Assembly: GCA_041859045.1 (NCBI GenBank)
Contig: JBHELB010000053.1
Location: 81,664 to 145,663 of the forward strand
DNA from: JBHELB01 sp041859045
Lineage (GTDB): Bacteria > Hydrogenedentota > Hydrogenedentia > Hydrogenedentales > SLHB01
DNA length: 64,000 nucleotides
Reading direction: 5' to 3'
A program made the translations under genes and the position numbers. Each line of letters begins with the position of its first letter. Position 1 is the stretch's first letter. The notes under the pieces are model-generated. The model saw nothing but the letters and a program-made list of their open reading frames with translations, had not been told where the DNA came from and did not search any database. Of the stretch, positions 15,534 to 24,527 are shown one piece after another.

Positions 15534-18500
15534 ACGCAAACAACAACGCCGATGCGCGGCCTCTGAATCTGGCGGAACTGCGGTTGCGGTTATCCAGCGC
15601 GAAGGGGCCGCGGTACTGGCGGACGCTCGAGGAAATCGCCCAGACGCCGGAATTCGAAGAGCTGCTGCATCGGGAATTTCCGACCGACGCCTCCCTTTGG
15701 CACGACCCGGTAGGCCGCCGCGGATTCATCAAGGTCATGGGGGCGTCGCTGGCGTTAATGGGACTGACGGCGTGTTCTCGCCAGCCGACGGAAACCATTC
15801 TTCCCTATGTAAAAGCCCCCGAGTCTATGCCGGTGGATAAGGCGGTGCCTTATGCGACGGCGCTGCCCTTCGCGGGGTACGCGATTGGCGTGCTCGGGCT
15901 GACGTATCAGGGGCGTCCGACGCACCTCGAGGGGAATCCCGGCCATCCGGCCAGCCTCGGAAGTCTGGACGTGATCTCTCAGGCATCCATCCTCGATCTG
16001 TACGATCCGGATCGTCTTCAACACATCACACGAAACGGAGGAACGGCATCATGGCCCGAATTCCTGAACGAGTGGAAGAAAACGAGCAATATTCTGAACA
16101 GCCGCAATGGCGCGGGGCTTGCCGTGCTCACCGGCACGGTGACGTCGCCCACGCTGGCGGCGCAGTTGAAGACCTTGCGCGCGAAATGGCCGATGGCGAA
16201 ATGGCATCGCTTCGAACCGGCCGCGCCCGTCGCTACGCAGGCCGGAGTGTTACTCGCCTTCGGTGAAGCCGTGCAGGCACTGTACCGCTTTGAGCGTGCC
16301 GACGTGGTCGTGTCGCTCGACGCTCCCTTCCTGGGTGAGGGACCTGGGCAGATCCGCTATACCCGCGACTTCTCCGCGCGACGCGATCCCAGCCATCCCG
16401 AGGGCATGAATCGTCTGTACGTCCTTGAGTCGACTCCGTCCACCACGGGCGCCGCCGCCGATCATCGGCTGCCGATCCCTTCTGGCCGAATTCCTGTTGT
16501 TGCGCTGGCCTTGGCCAATGCCTTGGGAGTCCGAGATATCCAGACACGTCCTACTTCGATTTCGCCGAGCGAACAACGATGGATTGAGGCGATCGCGAGT
16601 GATCTTCTGGCCAAGCAAGGGCGCTGTCTGATTCTGTGCGGCGAGACTCAACCCGCCGCCGTCCATGCCCTGACCCACGCCATGAACGCGGCGCTGGGGA
16701 ATATCGACAAGACTGTTCTTTACTGCGATCCCGTCGAGGCCGAACCAACAGACACAAACCTATCGTTCCGCGAACTCGTCGACGACATACACGCGGGGAA
16801 CGTCAAGACGCTCGTGATGTTGGGCGTGAATCCCGTGTATGCGGCGCCGACGGACCTGAATTTTGAGGCGGTACTCGAAAAAGTGGAGACGCGCATTGCG
16901 CTGACGTCTCACGCTGACGAGACTGCAAAGTTGTGTCACTGGGTTTTGCCCGAGGCGCACCCTTTTGAGGCATGGAGCGATGCGCGGGCCTACGACGGGA
17001 CGATCACCATTGCGCAGCCGCTCGTTGCCCCGCTACACGAGGCGTATTCGCCGTATGAACTTTTGTCCGCGTTGATCGAAGACGCTCCGCGCGCGGGGTA
17101 TGACGTCGTCCGCGCGTACTGGCTTAGCCAATGGCCGCAAGATTTCCCCGCGCGTTGGCACACGGCGCTGAGCAATGGTCTCATTCCCGATTCCGCCCTG
17201 CCGTTGCGTACCCCGGCGCTCAGACCGGCGACCGAATGGAACGTTGGGTATCCGCGAGAGGCCGCAAGCGATGAATTGGAACTGGTCTTTCGAACGGACC
17301 CTACTGTCTTCGACGGGCGCTACGCCAACAACGGTTGGCTGCAGGAAACGCCAAAGCCGTTGACAAAATTGACCTGGGACAACGCCGTGCTGTTGTCGCC
17401 CGCAACCGCCGAGCGCCTCGGAATCGCCCGCGAGGATATCGTCGAACTCACGGTGGAAGGGCGTAAGATTGAAGCCCCGGCCCTGATCGCGCCCGGACAC
17501 GCGACTCACTCGCTTACCATTCATCTCGGCTATGGTCGCAACCGCGTGGGGCACATCGGCAACGATGCAGGCTTTAGCGCATACGCCCTGCGCAGCATGC
17601 AGTCTCCCTGGCGTCTTTCCGGCGTCACCGTGCGTAGCACCGGCGCGCGAAAGCGGCTGGCGCTCACTTCCACGCACCATCTCATGGACGGGCGCGATTT
17701 GATTCGAAGCGCAGCAGTGCAAGACTTCATCGAAAATCCCGAACTCTTTCACCACGTTGACGCGCACCACTCCAACGGTTCGCTCTATCCTCCCGTAAAG
17801 GAATCCGCCCATGCGTGGGGTATGAGCATCGATCTCAGCCGCTGCACCGGATGCAACGCCTGCGTTGTTGCATGTCAATCGGAGAACAACATCCCCGTTG
17901 TGGGCAGAGACCAGGTGCTGGCTGGACGCGAGATGCACTGGATTCGCGTGGACCATTATTTCGCGGGCGAACTCGACGCGCCGCAGGCGCTGCACCAGCC
18001 GGTGCTGTGCATGCACTGCGAAAATGCGCCGTGTGAAGTGGTCTGTCCGTCCGCAGCCACGGTGCATAGCGCCGAGGGATTGAACGAGATGGTTTACAAC
18101 CGCTGCGTCGGTACGCGGTACTGCGCGAACAACTGTCCATACAAAGTGCGGCGCTTCAATTTTCTCGCCTATACCGATACCAAGACGGAGTCGCTCAAGG
18201 CGCAGCGGAATCCTCAGGTCACTGTCCGCACGCGCGGCGTCATGGAAAAGTGCACGTACTGCGTTCAGCGTATCAACGCCGCGCGCATCGAGGCCAAGAA
18301 GGCCGGCCGTCGCATTGCCGACGGCGAAGTCGTCACGGCGTGTCAGCGGGCGTGCCCGGCGGGCGCCATTGTGTTTGGAGACCTGCACGATCCCAATAGC
18401 CGTGTCGCCAAAACAAAGGCCAATCCGCGGCACTACACACTGCTGGAAGAACTAAACGCGCGACCACGCACGGGGTATCTCGGGCGCCTGCGCAATCCCA

Positions 18501-18541
18501 ACCCCGCGCTCGAGGAGAACGAACGTCATGCCGGCGCCTAA
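15530..18541 (+). CDS. actB: ACIII molybdopterin-oxidoreductase-like/Fe-S subunit ActB
   Basis: This 1003-residue protein has a twin-arginine-like segment (GRRGFIKVMG, residues about 62-71). A long domain homologous to molybdopterin oxidoreductases follows, which in ActB is believed to lack the cofactor, then a ferredoxin-like C-terminus. The Fe-S cysteine clusters are visible at SRCTGCNACVVAC, CMHCENAPCEVVCP, the VGTRYCANNCPYKVRR segment, and CTYCVQRI with CQRACPAGA. That suits four clusters that pass electrons through ACIII. I prefer ATG at 15530 because it overlaps the actA stop as ATGA; ATG at 15521 is the alternative. It overlaps actC by 14 bases. Confidence 0.9.
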   Translation: MNANNNADARPLNLAELRLRLSSAKGPRYWRTLEEIAQTPEFEELLHREFPTDASLWHDPVGRRGFIKVMGASLALMGLTACSRQPTETILPYVKAPESMPVDKAVPYATALPFAGYAIGVLGLTYQGRPTHLEGNPGHPASLGSLDVISQASILDLYDPDRLQHITRNGGTASWPEFLNEWKKTSNILNSRNGAGLAVLTGTVTSPTLAAQLKTLRAKWPMAKWHRFEPAAPVATQAGVLLAFGEAVQALYRFERADVVVSLDAPFLGEGPGQIRYTRDFSARRDPSHPEGMNRLYVLESTPSTTGAAADHRLPIPSGRIPVVALALANALGVRDIQTRPTSISPSEQRWIEAIASDLLAKQGRCLILCGETQPAAVHALTHAMNAALGNIDKTVLYCDPVEAEPTDTNLSFRELVDDIHAGNVKTLVMLGVNPVYAAPTDLNFEAVLEKVETRIALTSHADETAKLCHWVLPEAHPFEAWSDARAYDGTITIAQPLVAPLHEAYSPYELLSALIEDAPRAGYDVVRAYWLSQWPQDFPARWHTALSNGLIPDSALPLRTPALRPATEWNVGYPREAASDELELVFRTDPTVFDGRYANNGWLQETPKPLTKLTWDNAVLLSPATAERLGIAREDIVELTVEGRKIEAPALIAPGHATHSLTIHLGYGRNRVGHIGNDAGFSAYALRSMQSPWRLSGVTVRSTGARKRLALTSTHHLMDGRDLIRSAAVQDFIENPELFHHVDAHHSNGSLYPPVKESAHAWGMSIDLSRCTGCNACVVACQSENNIPVVGRDQVLAGREMHWIRVDHYFAGELDAPQALHQPVLCMHCENAPCEVVCPSAATVHSAEGLNEMVYNRCVGTRYCANNCPYKVRRFNFLAYTDTKTESLKAQRNPQVTVRTRGVMEKCTYCVQRINAARIEAKKAGRRIADGEVVTACQRACPAGAIVFGDLHDPNSRVAKTKANPRHYTLLEELNARPRTGYLGRLRNPNPALEENERHAGA

Positions 18542-19907
18542 TGTACGTGAAGTGGACGCAGACCTTCTTCTACGCCCTGGCTACACGTACGCCTCGTTGA
18601 CCGACGAAATCGCCGGAGTCGTCGACACGCGCCGCACCCCGCTTATCTGGCCGGTGGTCTTCGCCGTTGGCGCGTTGTTGTCGTTGGTGTTGACCGTATC
18701 CATCGCCTATCTGCTCTGGATGGGCATTGGTATCTGGGGCAACAACAGTCCGGTAGGGTGGGGATTCGACATCGCCAATTTTGTCTGGTGGGTCGGCATC
18801 GCACACGCGGGAACGCTGATTTCGTCAATGCTGCTGGTGTTTAACCAACCGTGGCGCAACTCGATCAATCGCTTCGCCGAGGCGATGACCGTGTTTTCCA
18901 TCGCCTGCGCTGGACTTTTCCCATTGCTGCACACCGGGCGGCCCTGGGTGGCCTTCTTTCTTTTTCCATACCCCAGCACGCTGGGCATGTGGCCCCAGTT
19001 TCTCAGCCCGCTCATGTGGGACGTTTTCGCGATCAATACATATATGACGGTTTCGGCGTTGTTCTGGTACGTAGGCCTCATTCCCGACCTCGCTACACTG
19101 CGGGATCGTGCGCGAAATCCGCTAGCACGCTATGGATTCGCGATTGCGGCATTGGGCTGGCGAGGCAGCGCACGGCATTGGAGCCTCTACATGACTGCGT
19201 ACAAACTGCTCGCGGGCATTTCGACCGCGCTCGTGGTTTCCGTATGCGGGATCGTCAGTCTCGACTTTGCCACCAGCGTTCTGCCCGGTTGGCACGTTAC
19301 CATATTTCCGCCGTATTTTTTGTTTGGCGCGGTCTACTGCGGCTTCGCCATGCTCTTTGTACTGCTGATTCCTGTGCGGCGGGCGTACCGCCTTGAGGGC
19401 GTCATCACAACACGTCACCTCGATCTGATGGCGCGCGTCATGCTCGTCATTGGATTCGGCGTCGCCTACATCTACGTGATGGAAATCTTTGGCGCGTACT
19501 ACAGCGGCAACTTCTTTGAGCGCTTCATGTTCGACACCCGCATGCACGGACCCTATGGATGGATGTACGCCGTGCTCATCCTTTTCAACGTGGTGATTCC
19601 GCAGGCGCTCTGGTTCCGCGCGGTGCGCACCTCCCCCATCGCGTTGTTTTTAGTTTCGGCCATCGTCGTTGTGGGGATGTGGTTCGAGCGCTTCGTCATT
19701 GTCGTCGGAAGTCTATACCGCGACTTTCTTCCCTCTTCATGGGGGATGTACTACCCGACCGTGTGGGACTGGGGCATGTTCCTGGGGACGGTTGGTCTGT
19801 TCCTTTGTTTGATGTTTCTGTTTATCCGCGTGCTGCCTATGGTCAATCTATTTGAGGTGCGCCATCTCATCCCCACGCGTGCGACTTCGAGAGAAAACGC
19901 ATCATGA
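18528..19907 (+). CDS. actC: ACIII membrane subunit ActC (NrfD-like)
   Basis: The 459-residue protein has about ten predicted transmembrane helices. It matches the NrfD/polysulfide-reductase membrane subunit of ACIII, with an N-terminal cytoplasmic segment before the first helix (LIWPVVFAVGALLSLVLTVS). Family-type histidines are in GIAHAGTLISS and TGRPW. In ACIII this subunit with ActF carries quinol oxidation and possibly proton movement. It overlaps actB by 14 bases and actD by the ATGA at 19904-19907, so the operon is translated as a chain. Confidence 0.9.
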   Translation: MPAPNVREVDADLLLRPGYTYASLTDEIAGVVDTRRTPLIWPVVFAVGALLSLVLTVSIAYLLWMGIGIWGNNSPVGWGFDIANFVWWVGIAHAGTLISSMLLVFNQPWRNSINRFAEAMTVFSIACAGLFPLLHTGRPWVAFFLFPYPSTLGMWPQFLSPLMWDVFAINTYMTVSALFWYVGLIPDLATLRDRARNPLARYGFAIAALGWRGSARHWSLYMTAYKLLAGISTALVVSVCGIVSLDFATSVLPGWHVTIFPPYFLFGAVYCGFAMLFVLLIPVRRAYRLEGVITTRHLDLMARVMLVIGFGVAYIYVMEIFGAYYSGNFFERFMFDTRMHGPYGWMYAVLILFNVVIPQALWFRAVRTSPIALFLVSAIVVVGMWFERFVIVVGSLYRDFLPSSWGMYYPTVWDWGMFLGTVGLFLCLMFLFIRVLPMVNLFEVRHLIPTRATSRENAS

Positions 19908-20458
19908 ACGAAGTTCCTCCAAAGTCCCCCAGTGGCCTCCACGGTATCGCGGCGCGGTTCGCGACGCCCGAAGCCCTCTTGGCGGCAACACGACAGGCCA
20001 AGGTCGCGGGATACTCCGCGATGGACGCCTACACGCCGTTCCCTGTGCATGGACTCGATGAGGCCTTAGGGGGACGCTCCAACCACGTGCCTTTGATTTC
20101 CCTGTTGGGCGGAATCGTGGGTGCATTGGGCGGATTCGGTCTTCAGTATTACGCCCACGTCATCGCGTATCCAATGAACATTGGGGGGCGACCAGAATTC
20201 ACGTGGGTGGGATTCCTTCCCATCACCTTCGAATGTCTAGTCATTGGGGCTGCGTTTGGTGCGGCGCTTGGAATGCTCGCCCTAAACGGGCTCCCACGCC
20301 TGCATCATCCTATCTTCAACGCCCCCGAGATCGAGCGCGTTACGACCGACGCCTTTGTGTTGTGCGTCGAAGCCGCTGACCCTGCGTTCGAGGCTCAACG
20401 TGTGCGTCGCTTTTTTGAAGAACAGAAGGCTGAAGCCGTGATGGATGTCATGTCGTGA
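19904..20458 (+). CDS. actD: ACIII subunit ActD (DUF3341)
   Basis: This 184-residue protein has a cytoplasmic N-terminal part with GYSAMDAYTPFPVHGLDEAL, then two transmembrane helices (about 60-80 and 100-125), then a short cytoplasmic tail ending in EEQKAEAVMDVMS. It is the DUF3341 (ActD) family, a non-catalytic subunit that contacts ActC and ActF. Start and stop are coupled to neighbours: ATGA overlap with actC and GTGA overlap with actE. Confidence 0.9.
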   Translation: MNEVPPKSPSGLHGIAARFATPEALLAATRQAKVAGYSAMDAYTPFPVHGLDEALGGRSNHVPLISLLGGIVGALGGFGLQYYAHVIAYPMNIGGRPEFTWVGFLPITFECLVIGAAFGAALGMLALNGLPRLHHPIFNAPEIERVTTDAFVLCVEAADPAFEAQRVRRFFEEQKAEAVMDVMS

Positions 20459-21099
20459 GCAATTTAGCAGCGAAACAGATTAGGTTTACACTTCGTTCCG
20501 TGGCGGTGGCGGCGGTGTTGCTCCTCGCGTTGACAGGTTGCCACCGCGATATGTGGGACCAAGCCAAGTACACGCCGATGTCGAAAAGCGCCCTGTTCGC
20601 CGACGGGTCCGCCGCGCAGATGCCAGTTCCGGGAACGGTCCCCTACCAATCGCCACGTACGGACGATGCCCTGCATACGGGCCTGCAGGACGGGCAGTGG
20701 GTGGCGGAGTATCCAATGCAGGTCGACGAGGCCTTTGTTCGCCGTGGGAAGACGGCATACGAGGTGAATTGCGCCGCGTGCCATGGACGTGCCGGTGATG
20801 GTCAAGGGATTGTGATCCGGCGCGGTATCGCCAAAGACGCCGCGGCGGTGGGCATGAAGCAGCCGCCGTCATATCACATTGATCGGTTACGCCACGCGCC
20901 GCCCGGGTATTTTGTCGACGTAATGACGCGCGGCTTTGGACAGATGTATCCCGCGGCAAGTCGGCTGACGCCAGATGAGCGGTGGGCCATCGCGGCGTAT
21001 GTGCGCACGCTTCAGTACAGTCAGTTTTTCCCCGCGGACGAATTGACGCCCGAACAGCGCAGCCGCCTGAATGCCGGCGCACCGGAGAACACTCCATGA
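20455..21099 (+). CDS. actE: ACIII monohaem cytochrome c subunit ActE, lipoprotein
   Basis: The 214-residue protein begins with GTG (GTGA overlap with actD) and has a lipobox LLALTGC. The typical ActE segment MWDQAKYTPMSKSALFADG follows, then one haem c motif, CAACH, with a methionine ligand candidate in the VMTRGFGQMYP region. It is the monohaem cytochrome of ACIII that passes electrons to the downstream oxidase. It is lipid-anchored in the periplasm. Confidence 0.9.
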   Translation: MSNLAAKQIRFTLRSVAVAAVLLLALTGCHRDMWDQAKYTPMSKSALFADGSAAQMPVPGTVPYQSPRTDDALHTGLQDGQWVAEYPMQVDEAFVRRGKTAYEVNCAACHGRAGDGQGIVIRRGIAKDAAAVGMKQPPSYHIDRLRHAPPGYFVDVMTRGFGQMYPAASRLTPDERWAIAAYVRTLQYSQFFPADELTPEQRSRLNAGAPENTP

Positions 21100-22265
21100 G
21101 TCCTCGTCCAAAACTCCTCGCGCTAAAGCGACCCGCGCTCCTTGCGGGCGTGGTGGGATTCGCCCTATGGGCGCTGTCGCTCGTGCAGTCGCCGCGCGAC
21201 GCGCTGCAGGCTTACCACACGGCCTACCTCGCTGTGCTGGGCATTCCCCTCGGCGCGCTCGGCTTACTTTTCATCCACCACACGATCACGAGCCGCTGGG
21301 GTTTCGGCGTGCAGCGTATTCTGGAAGCCGCGTCGGGCACGCTACCGTTGATGGCAGTGCTATTTATCCCTGTGCTGATCGGGCAACGATTTATCTTCCC
21401 GTGGATCGAGGATCCGGGATTAACGCACGAGAAATCGCTGTATCTCAACCCGATGGCCTTCACTGCGCGCGCTGTCCTCTATCTTGCGGCATGGGGTCTC
21501 TGTGCGCGCGCCATGATCGATCTCTCACGGCGGCGCGACAACGCCGCCAACGGCCTGCAGCAAACCGTCGCACTCCGCCGCCTTAGTTACGCGGGCATGC
21601 TGGGCCTTGTTTTCCTCGGAACCTTTGCCTGTTTTGACTGGGTTATGTCGCTCGACCCGAGTTTCAACTCCGCGATCTTCGGCGCGGCGTTTCTCGTAGG
21701 CGCGGGCTGTGCTGGACTTGCGGTGACGCTCCTCACTGCCGTGGCGCTTCGTCACACGGCCCCGCTGGACAGCCTTCTGAGCAAGGAACGCCTCGCGGAT
21801 CTCGGTTCACTGCTTTTTGGGTTTGTCATTCTCTGGGCATACGTCAGTTTCTCGCAGTATGTGGTTGTTTGGTATGGAAATCTTCCCGAGGATGCCGGTT
21901 GGTTCCTAGCTCGGCAGCAAGGTCCCCTGGGCGCAGTCGCGGCGCTGGTCGTTGTAGGGCACTTTGCGCTTCCTTTCCTGCTCCTGCTCTTTCGCCGCAT
22001 CAAGCGCATGCCGCTTCTTCTCGCGGCGATCGCGGCGGAGGTTGTCCTCATGCGTTTTCTTGACACCTGCTGGGCCGTGCAACCTGCTTTTCGTCCTGCC
22101 GCGTTTCCCGTGAACTGGCCTACGGCTGCGGCGCTGCTAGGCTTTGTCGGCCTGTGGGCGGCGTTCTATCTGCGCGGTCTTGCGGCAGTGCCATTGGTGT
22201 GTCGCAACGATCCTCGCTGGGAACGGGCGTTTGCCGAGCAACATGAGGCAACACACCATGCATAG
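21096..22265 (+). CDS. actF: ACIII membrane subunit ActF (NrfD-like)
   Basis: The 389-residue protein has ten hydrophobic helices and resembles ActC, as expected for the second NrfD-type subunit. The start at 21096 overlaps the actE stop (ATGA); a longer in-frame start at 20982 lies inside actE. Family-type residues are in SLDPSFNSAIFG and WYGNLPEDAGWFL. Its stop overlaps the next small membrane gene by eight bases. Confidence 0.9.
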   Translation: MSPRPKLLALKRPALLAGVVGFALWALSLVQSPRDALQAYHTAYLAVLGIPLGALGLLFIHHTITSRWGFGVQRILEAASGTLPLMAVLFIPVLIGQRFIFPWIEDPGLTHEKSLYLNPMAFTARAVLYLAAWGLCARAMIDLSRRRDNAANGLQQTVALRRLSYAGMLGLVFLGTFACFDWVMSLDPSFNSAIFGAAFLVGAGCAGLAVTLLTAVALRHTAPLDSLLSKERLADLGSLLFGFVILWAYVSFSQYVVVWYGNLPEDAGWFLARQQGPLGAVAALVVVGHFALPFLLLLFRRIKRMPLLLAAIAAEVVLMRFLDTCWAVQPAFRPAAFPVNWPTAAALLGFVGLWAAFYLRGLAAVPLVCRNDPRWERAFAEQHEATHHA

Positions 22266-22689
22266 TCCTTCGCCAGAAGACCCGCGGGCACTCGCCGAAG
22301 CGCGCAAGAAAGGGTATGAACTGCGCGATACGAACGTTCGTTTCGCGGCAGTATTTGTCTTTCTGATTGCCCTGCTCGGCGTCATAGGCGTCGCCGCGCT
22401 GTGGCCGCTCTACCGCCTTTGGGAGGCGCACAACCCGGGAATCCGCGCCACTCCGTCCCTCGTACGCCCCGCCGCGCCACTGCTGGAACCCCTTCCCGCG
22501 ACCGACTTGCCGGGTGTGCAAGCAGAGGAAGACGCACGCCTTACCTCGTATGGCTGGATTAACAAAGACGCCCGCGTTGTTCATATACCGGTGGAAGAAG
22601 CAATACGCGCCGTGGGCGCGAAAGGACTTCCGAAGTGGCCGGTCGCTGCGCCGACGGTATTTCCGGAGAGCGCAGTTACTGCCGAATGA
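22258..22689 (+). CDS. Small membrane protein in the act-cox operon
   Basis: This 143-residue protein overlaps actF by eight bases. It has a charged cytoplasmic N-terminus, one transmembrane helix (FAAVFVFLIALLGVIGVAAL), then a proline-rich periplasmic tail with GWINKDARVVHIPVEEAI. The latter resembles short periplasmic segments in ACIII-linked or cytochrome-linked accessory proteins. It has no cysteine for haem or lipid attachment in the mature part. Position between actF and sco suggests an accessory or linker of the ACIII-oxidase supercomplex. Family not recognised. Confidence 0.7.
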   Translation: MHSPSPEDPRALAEARKKGYELRDTNVRFAAVFVFLIALLGVIGVAALWPLYRLWEAHNPGIRATPSLVRPAAPLLEPLPATDLPGVQAEEDARLTSYGWINKDARVVHIPVEEAIRAVGAKGLPKWPVAAPTVFPESAVTAE

Positions 22690-22704
22690 TCGGGGGCTGA
22701 GGAC

Positions 22705-23568
22705 ATGGTCGGTATGCTCGCATTTCAACGCTTCGCGCACGCACGGCTCTTTGCGGTTGCGCTGTTGTTTCTACTTGCGGCGGAGGTCGCGGGCGCCCAG
22801 TTGGCTACGCCTGCCGTGGGGCCTGTGCCGAACGTCGGGATCGACCAGAAACTCGGCGCGCAGATACCGTTGGACCTTCCGTTCGTTGATCAGGATGGCC
22901 GTCAGGTTACCCTCCGCGATTACATGACCGGAACCCGCCCAGTGATTATTACGCCGGTCTATTACGGCTGTCCGATGCTTTGTACGGAAATTCTCAACGG
23001 CGTAGCGGAAACCCTCAAACAACTGCGCCTGACTCCCGGAAAAGACTACGAGGTGCTCACGTTTAGCTTTGATCCTGAAGACACTTCTGAACTCGCCGCG
23101 ACCAAGCGGGCCAATTATCTTAAAGAGCTGGGCCGTCCCGAGATGGAGCAGGGATGGCATTTTCTCGTTGGGCCCGAGTCCTCATCGGCCGCCCTCACGC
23201 AGGCCCTGGGGTTCCGGTACCAATACGACGAGAAAACCGGCGAGTATGCCCACGCCAGCGGCATCATGATTCTCACACCAAGCGGAGTCGTGTCACGCTA
23301 CTTTTTTGGTATCGAATACCCCGAAAAAGACGTGCGGTTGAGTCTCGTGGAAGCCTCTGGCGGAAAAGTCGGGCGTCTGGTGGATCAACTCATGCTCCTT
23401 TGCTACCACTTCGATCCCACGACAGGCGCATATACGGTTACCATCATGCGCGTGCTGCGTGTGGCGGGCATCGCGGCGGTCGCCGCCATCGCCGCGATCA
23501 TTTGCGGACTGCTCCTTGTTGAGCGTCGCGCCTCGCGCCGGCGCGGCGCGGCAGAGAACCCTGCATGA
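22705..23568 (+). CDS. SCO1/SenC copper chaperone
   Basis: The 287-residue protein has an N-terminal signal or anchor and a thioredoxin-fold SCO domain. Copper ligands would be the cysteines of YYGCPMLCTE and the His of the EYAHASGIM segment, a spacing typical of the family. It ends in a C-terminal transmembrane helix (VAGIAAVAAIAAIICGLLL) and a basic tail. It would deliver copper to the CuA site of CoxB. ATG at 22705 has a GAGG two bases upstream, which is close; ATG at 22714 is possible. It overlaps coxB as ATGA. Confidence 0.9.
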   Translation: MVGMLAFQRFAHARLFAVALLFLLAAEVAGAQLATPAVGPVPNVGIDQKLGAQIPLDLPFVDQDGRQVTLRDYMTGTRPVIITPVYYGCPMLCTEILNGVAETLKQLRLTPGKDYEVLTFSFDPEDTSELAATKRANYLKELGRPEMEQGWHFLVGPESSSAALTQALGFRYQYDEKTGEYAHASGIMILTPSGVVSRYFFGIEYPEKDVRLSLVEASGGKVGRLVDQLMLLCYHFDPTTGAYTVTIMRVLRVAGIAAVAAIAAIICGLLLVERRASRRRGAAENPA

Positions 23569-24527
23569 ACAATACGCCCCCTGTTTTCCCTCAGCAGGCG
23601 TCCGATTATGCGGTGCAAGTGGACCTCCTGTACCTCGCGCTAATCGGAATGAGCGTGTTCTTCCTCGTCTTGATTGGCTTCTTGCTGGCGTACTTCGCTA
23701 TCCGGTATCGCAAGAGCGCCAAGGTCGATCGCACCTACACCAAGACGGAAAATACGCCGCTCGAAATCACCTGGGTGATTGCGGCCACCGTGATCGCGGT
23801 AGGCATCTTCGCGTGGGCGGCCTATCTCTTCCTGCAATACGCCACCGCGCCGCAGACCGGTATGGAAATATTGGTCACCGGGAAACAGTGGATGTGGAAA
23901 ATGCAGCAGCCCAACGGCAAGCGCGAGATCAACGAACTGCATATTCCGGTCGGAAAGCCTGTAACGCTCACGATGACTTCCGAAGATGTCATTCACTCCT
24001 TCTTTGTGCCCGCCTTTCGCGTGAAGAAGGACGTGCTTCCAGGCAAATTCACCACGCTGTCGTTTACCCCGACCAAGGCGGGTGTTTACGACATCTTCTG
24101 CGCGGAGTACTGCGGCACAGAGCATTCACTAATGAAAGGTGTCCTCTACGTTCAATCGGAAGCCGACTATGATGCGTGGCTCCGTACCGGCGTCACCGCG
24201 GAAAGCTCACCGGCCGTGGTAGGCGAACGTGTGTTTACCCGCATGGGCTGCGCGGCCTGCCATCAACCCGTGGCGACAGCGCGAGGGCCATCGCTGCATG
24301 GCCTCTTCGGCTCGCAAGTGCCGCTGCAGAACGGCCAATCCGTACTCGCTGACGAGGAGTATTTGCGGGAGTCCATCATGAACCCGGCTGCCAAACTCGT
24401 CTCGGGATATCCGAATCTGATGCCGACGTACCAGAATCAACTCGCACAGGAAGATCTGATGAGTCTTATCGCCTACCTAAAGAGTCTCAAGACCGAGTCC
24501 ATGGTCACAGCGGATGCGACGCCATGA
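23565..24527 (+). CDS. coxB: Cytochrome c oxidase subunit II with fused cytochrome c (caa3 type)
   Basis: The 320-residue protein has two N-terminal transmembrane helices and a cupredoxin domain. Its CuA site is in IFCAEYCGTEHSLM (two Cys, Glu, His, Met). A C-terminal cytochrome c domain follows with CAACH and a Met ligand in PNLMPTY. That domain order is the caa3 form. It would take electrons from ActE. It overlaps sco and coxA by ATGA on both sides. Confidence 0.93.
   Translation: MNNTPPVFPQQASDYAVQVDLLYLALIGMSVFFLVLIGFLLAYFAIRYRKSAKVDRTYTKTENTPLEITWVIAATVIAVGIFAWAAYLFLQYATAPQTGMEILVTGKQWMWKMQQPNGKREINELHIPVGKPVTLTMTSEDVIHSFFVPAFRVKKDVLPGKFTTLSFTPTKAGVYDIFCAEYCGTEHSLMKGVLYVQSEADYDAWLRTGVTAESSPAVVGERVFTRMGCAACHQPVATARGPSLHGLFGSQVPLQNGQSVLADEEYLRESIMNPAAKLVSGYPNLMPTYQNQLAQEDLMSLIAYLKSLKTESMVTADATP

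Noticed and set aside
17033..18433. A 466-codon minus-strand open frame
   Set aside because: It lies antisense to the strongly supported actB gene. Long antisense frames are common in GC-rich genes, and this one has low-complexity, Arg/Ala/Gly-rich translation and no motifs.
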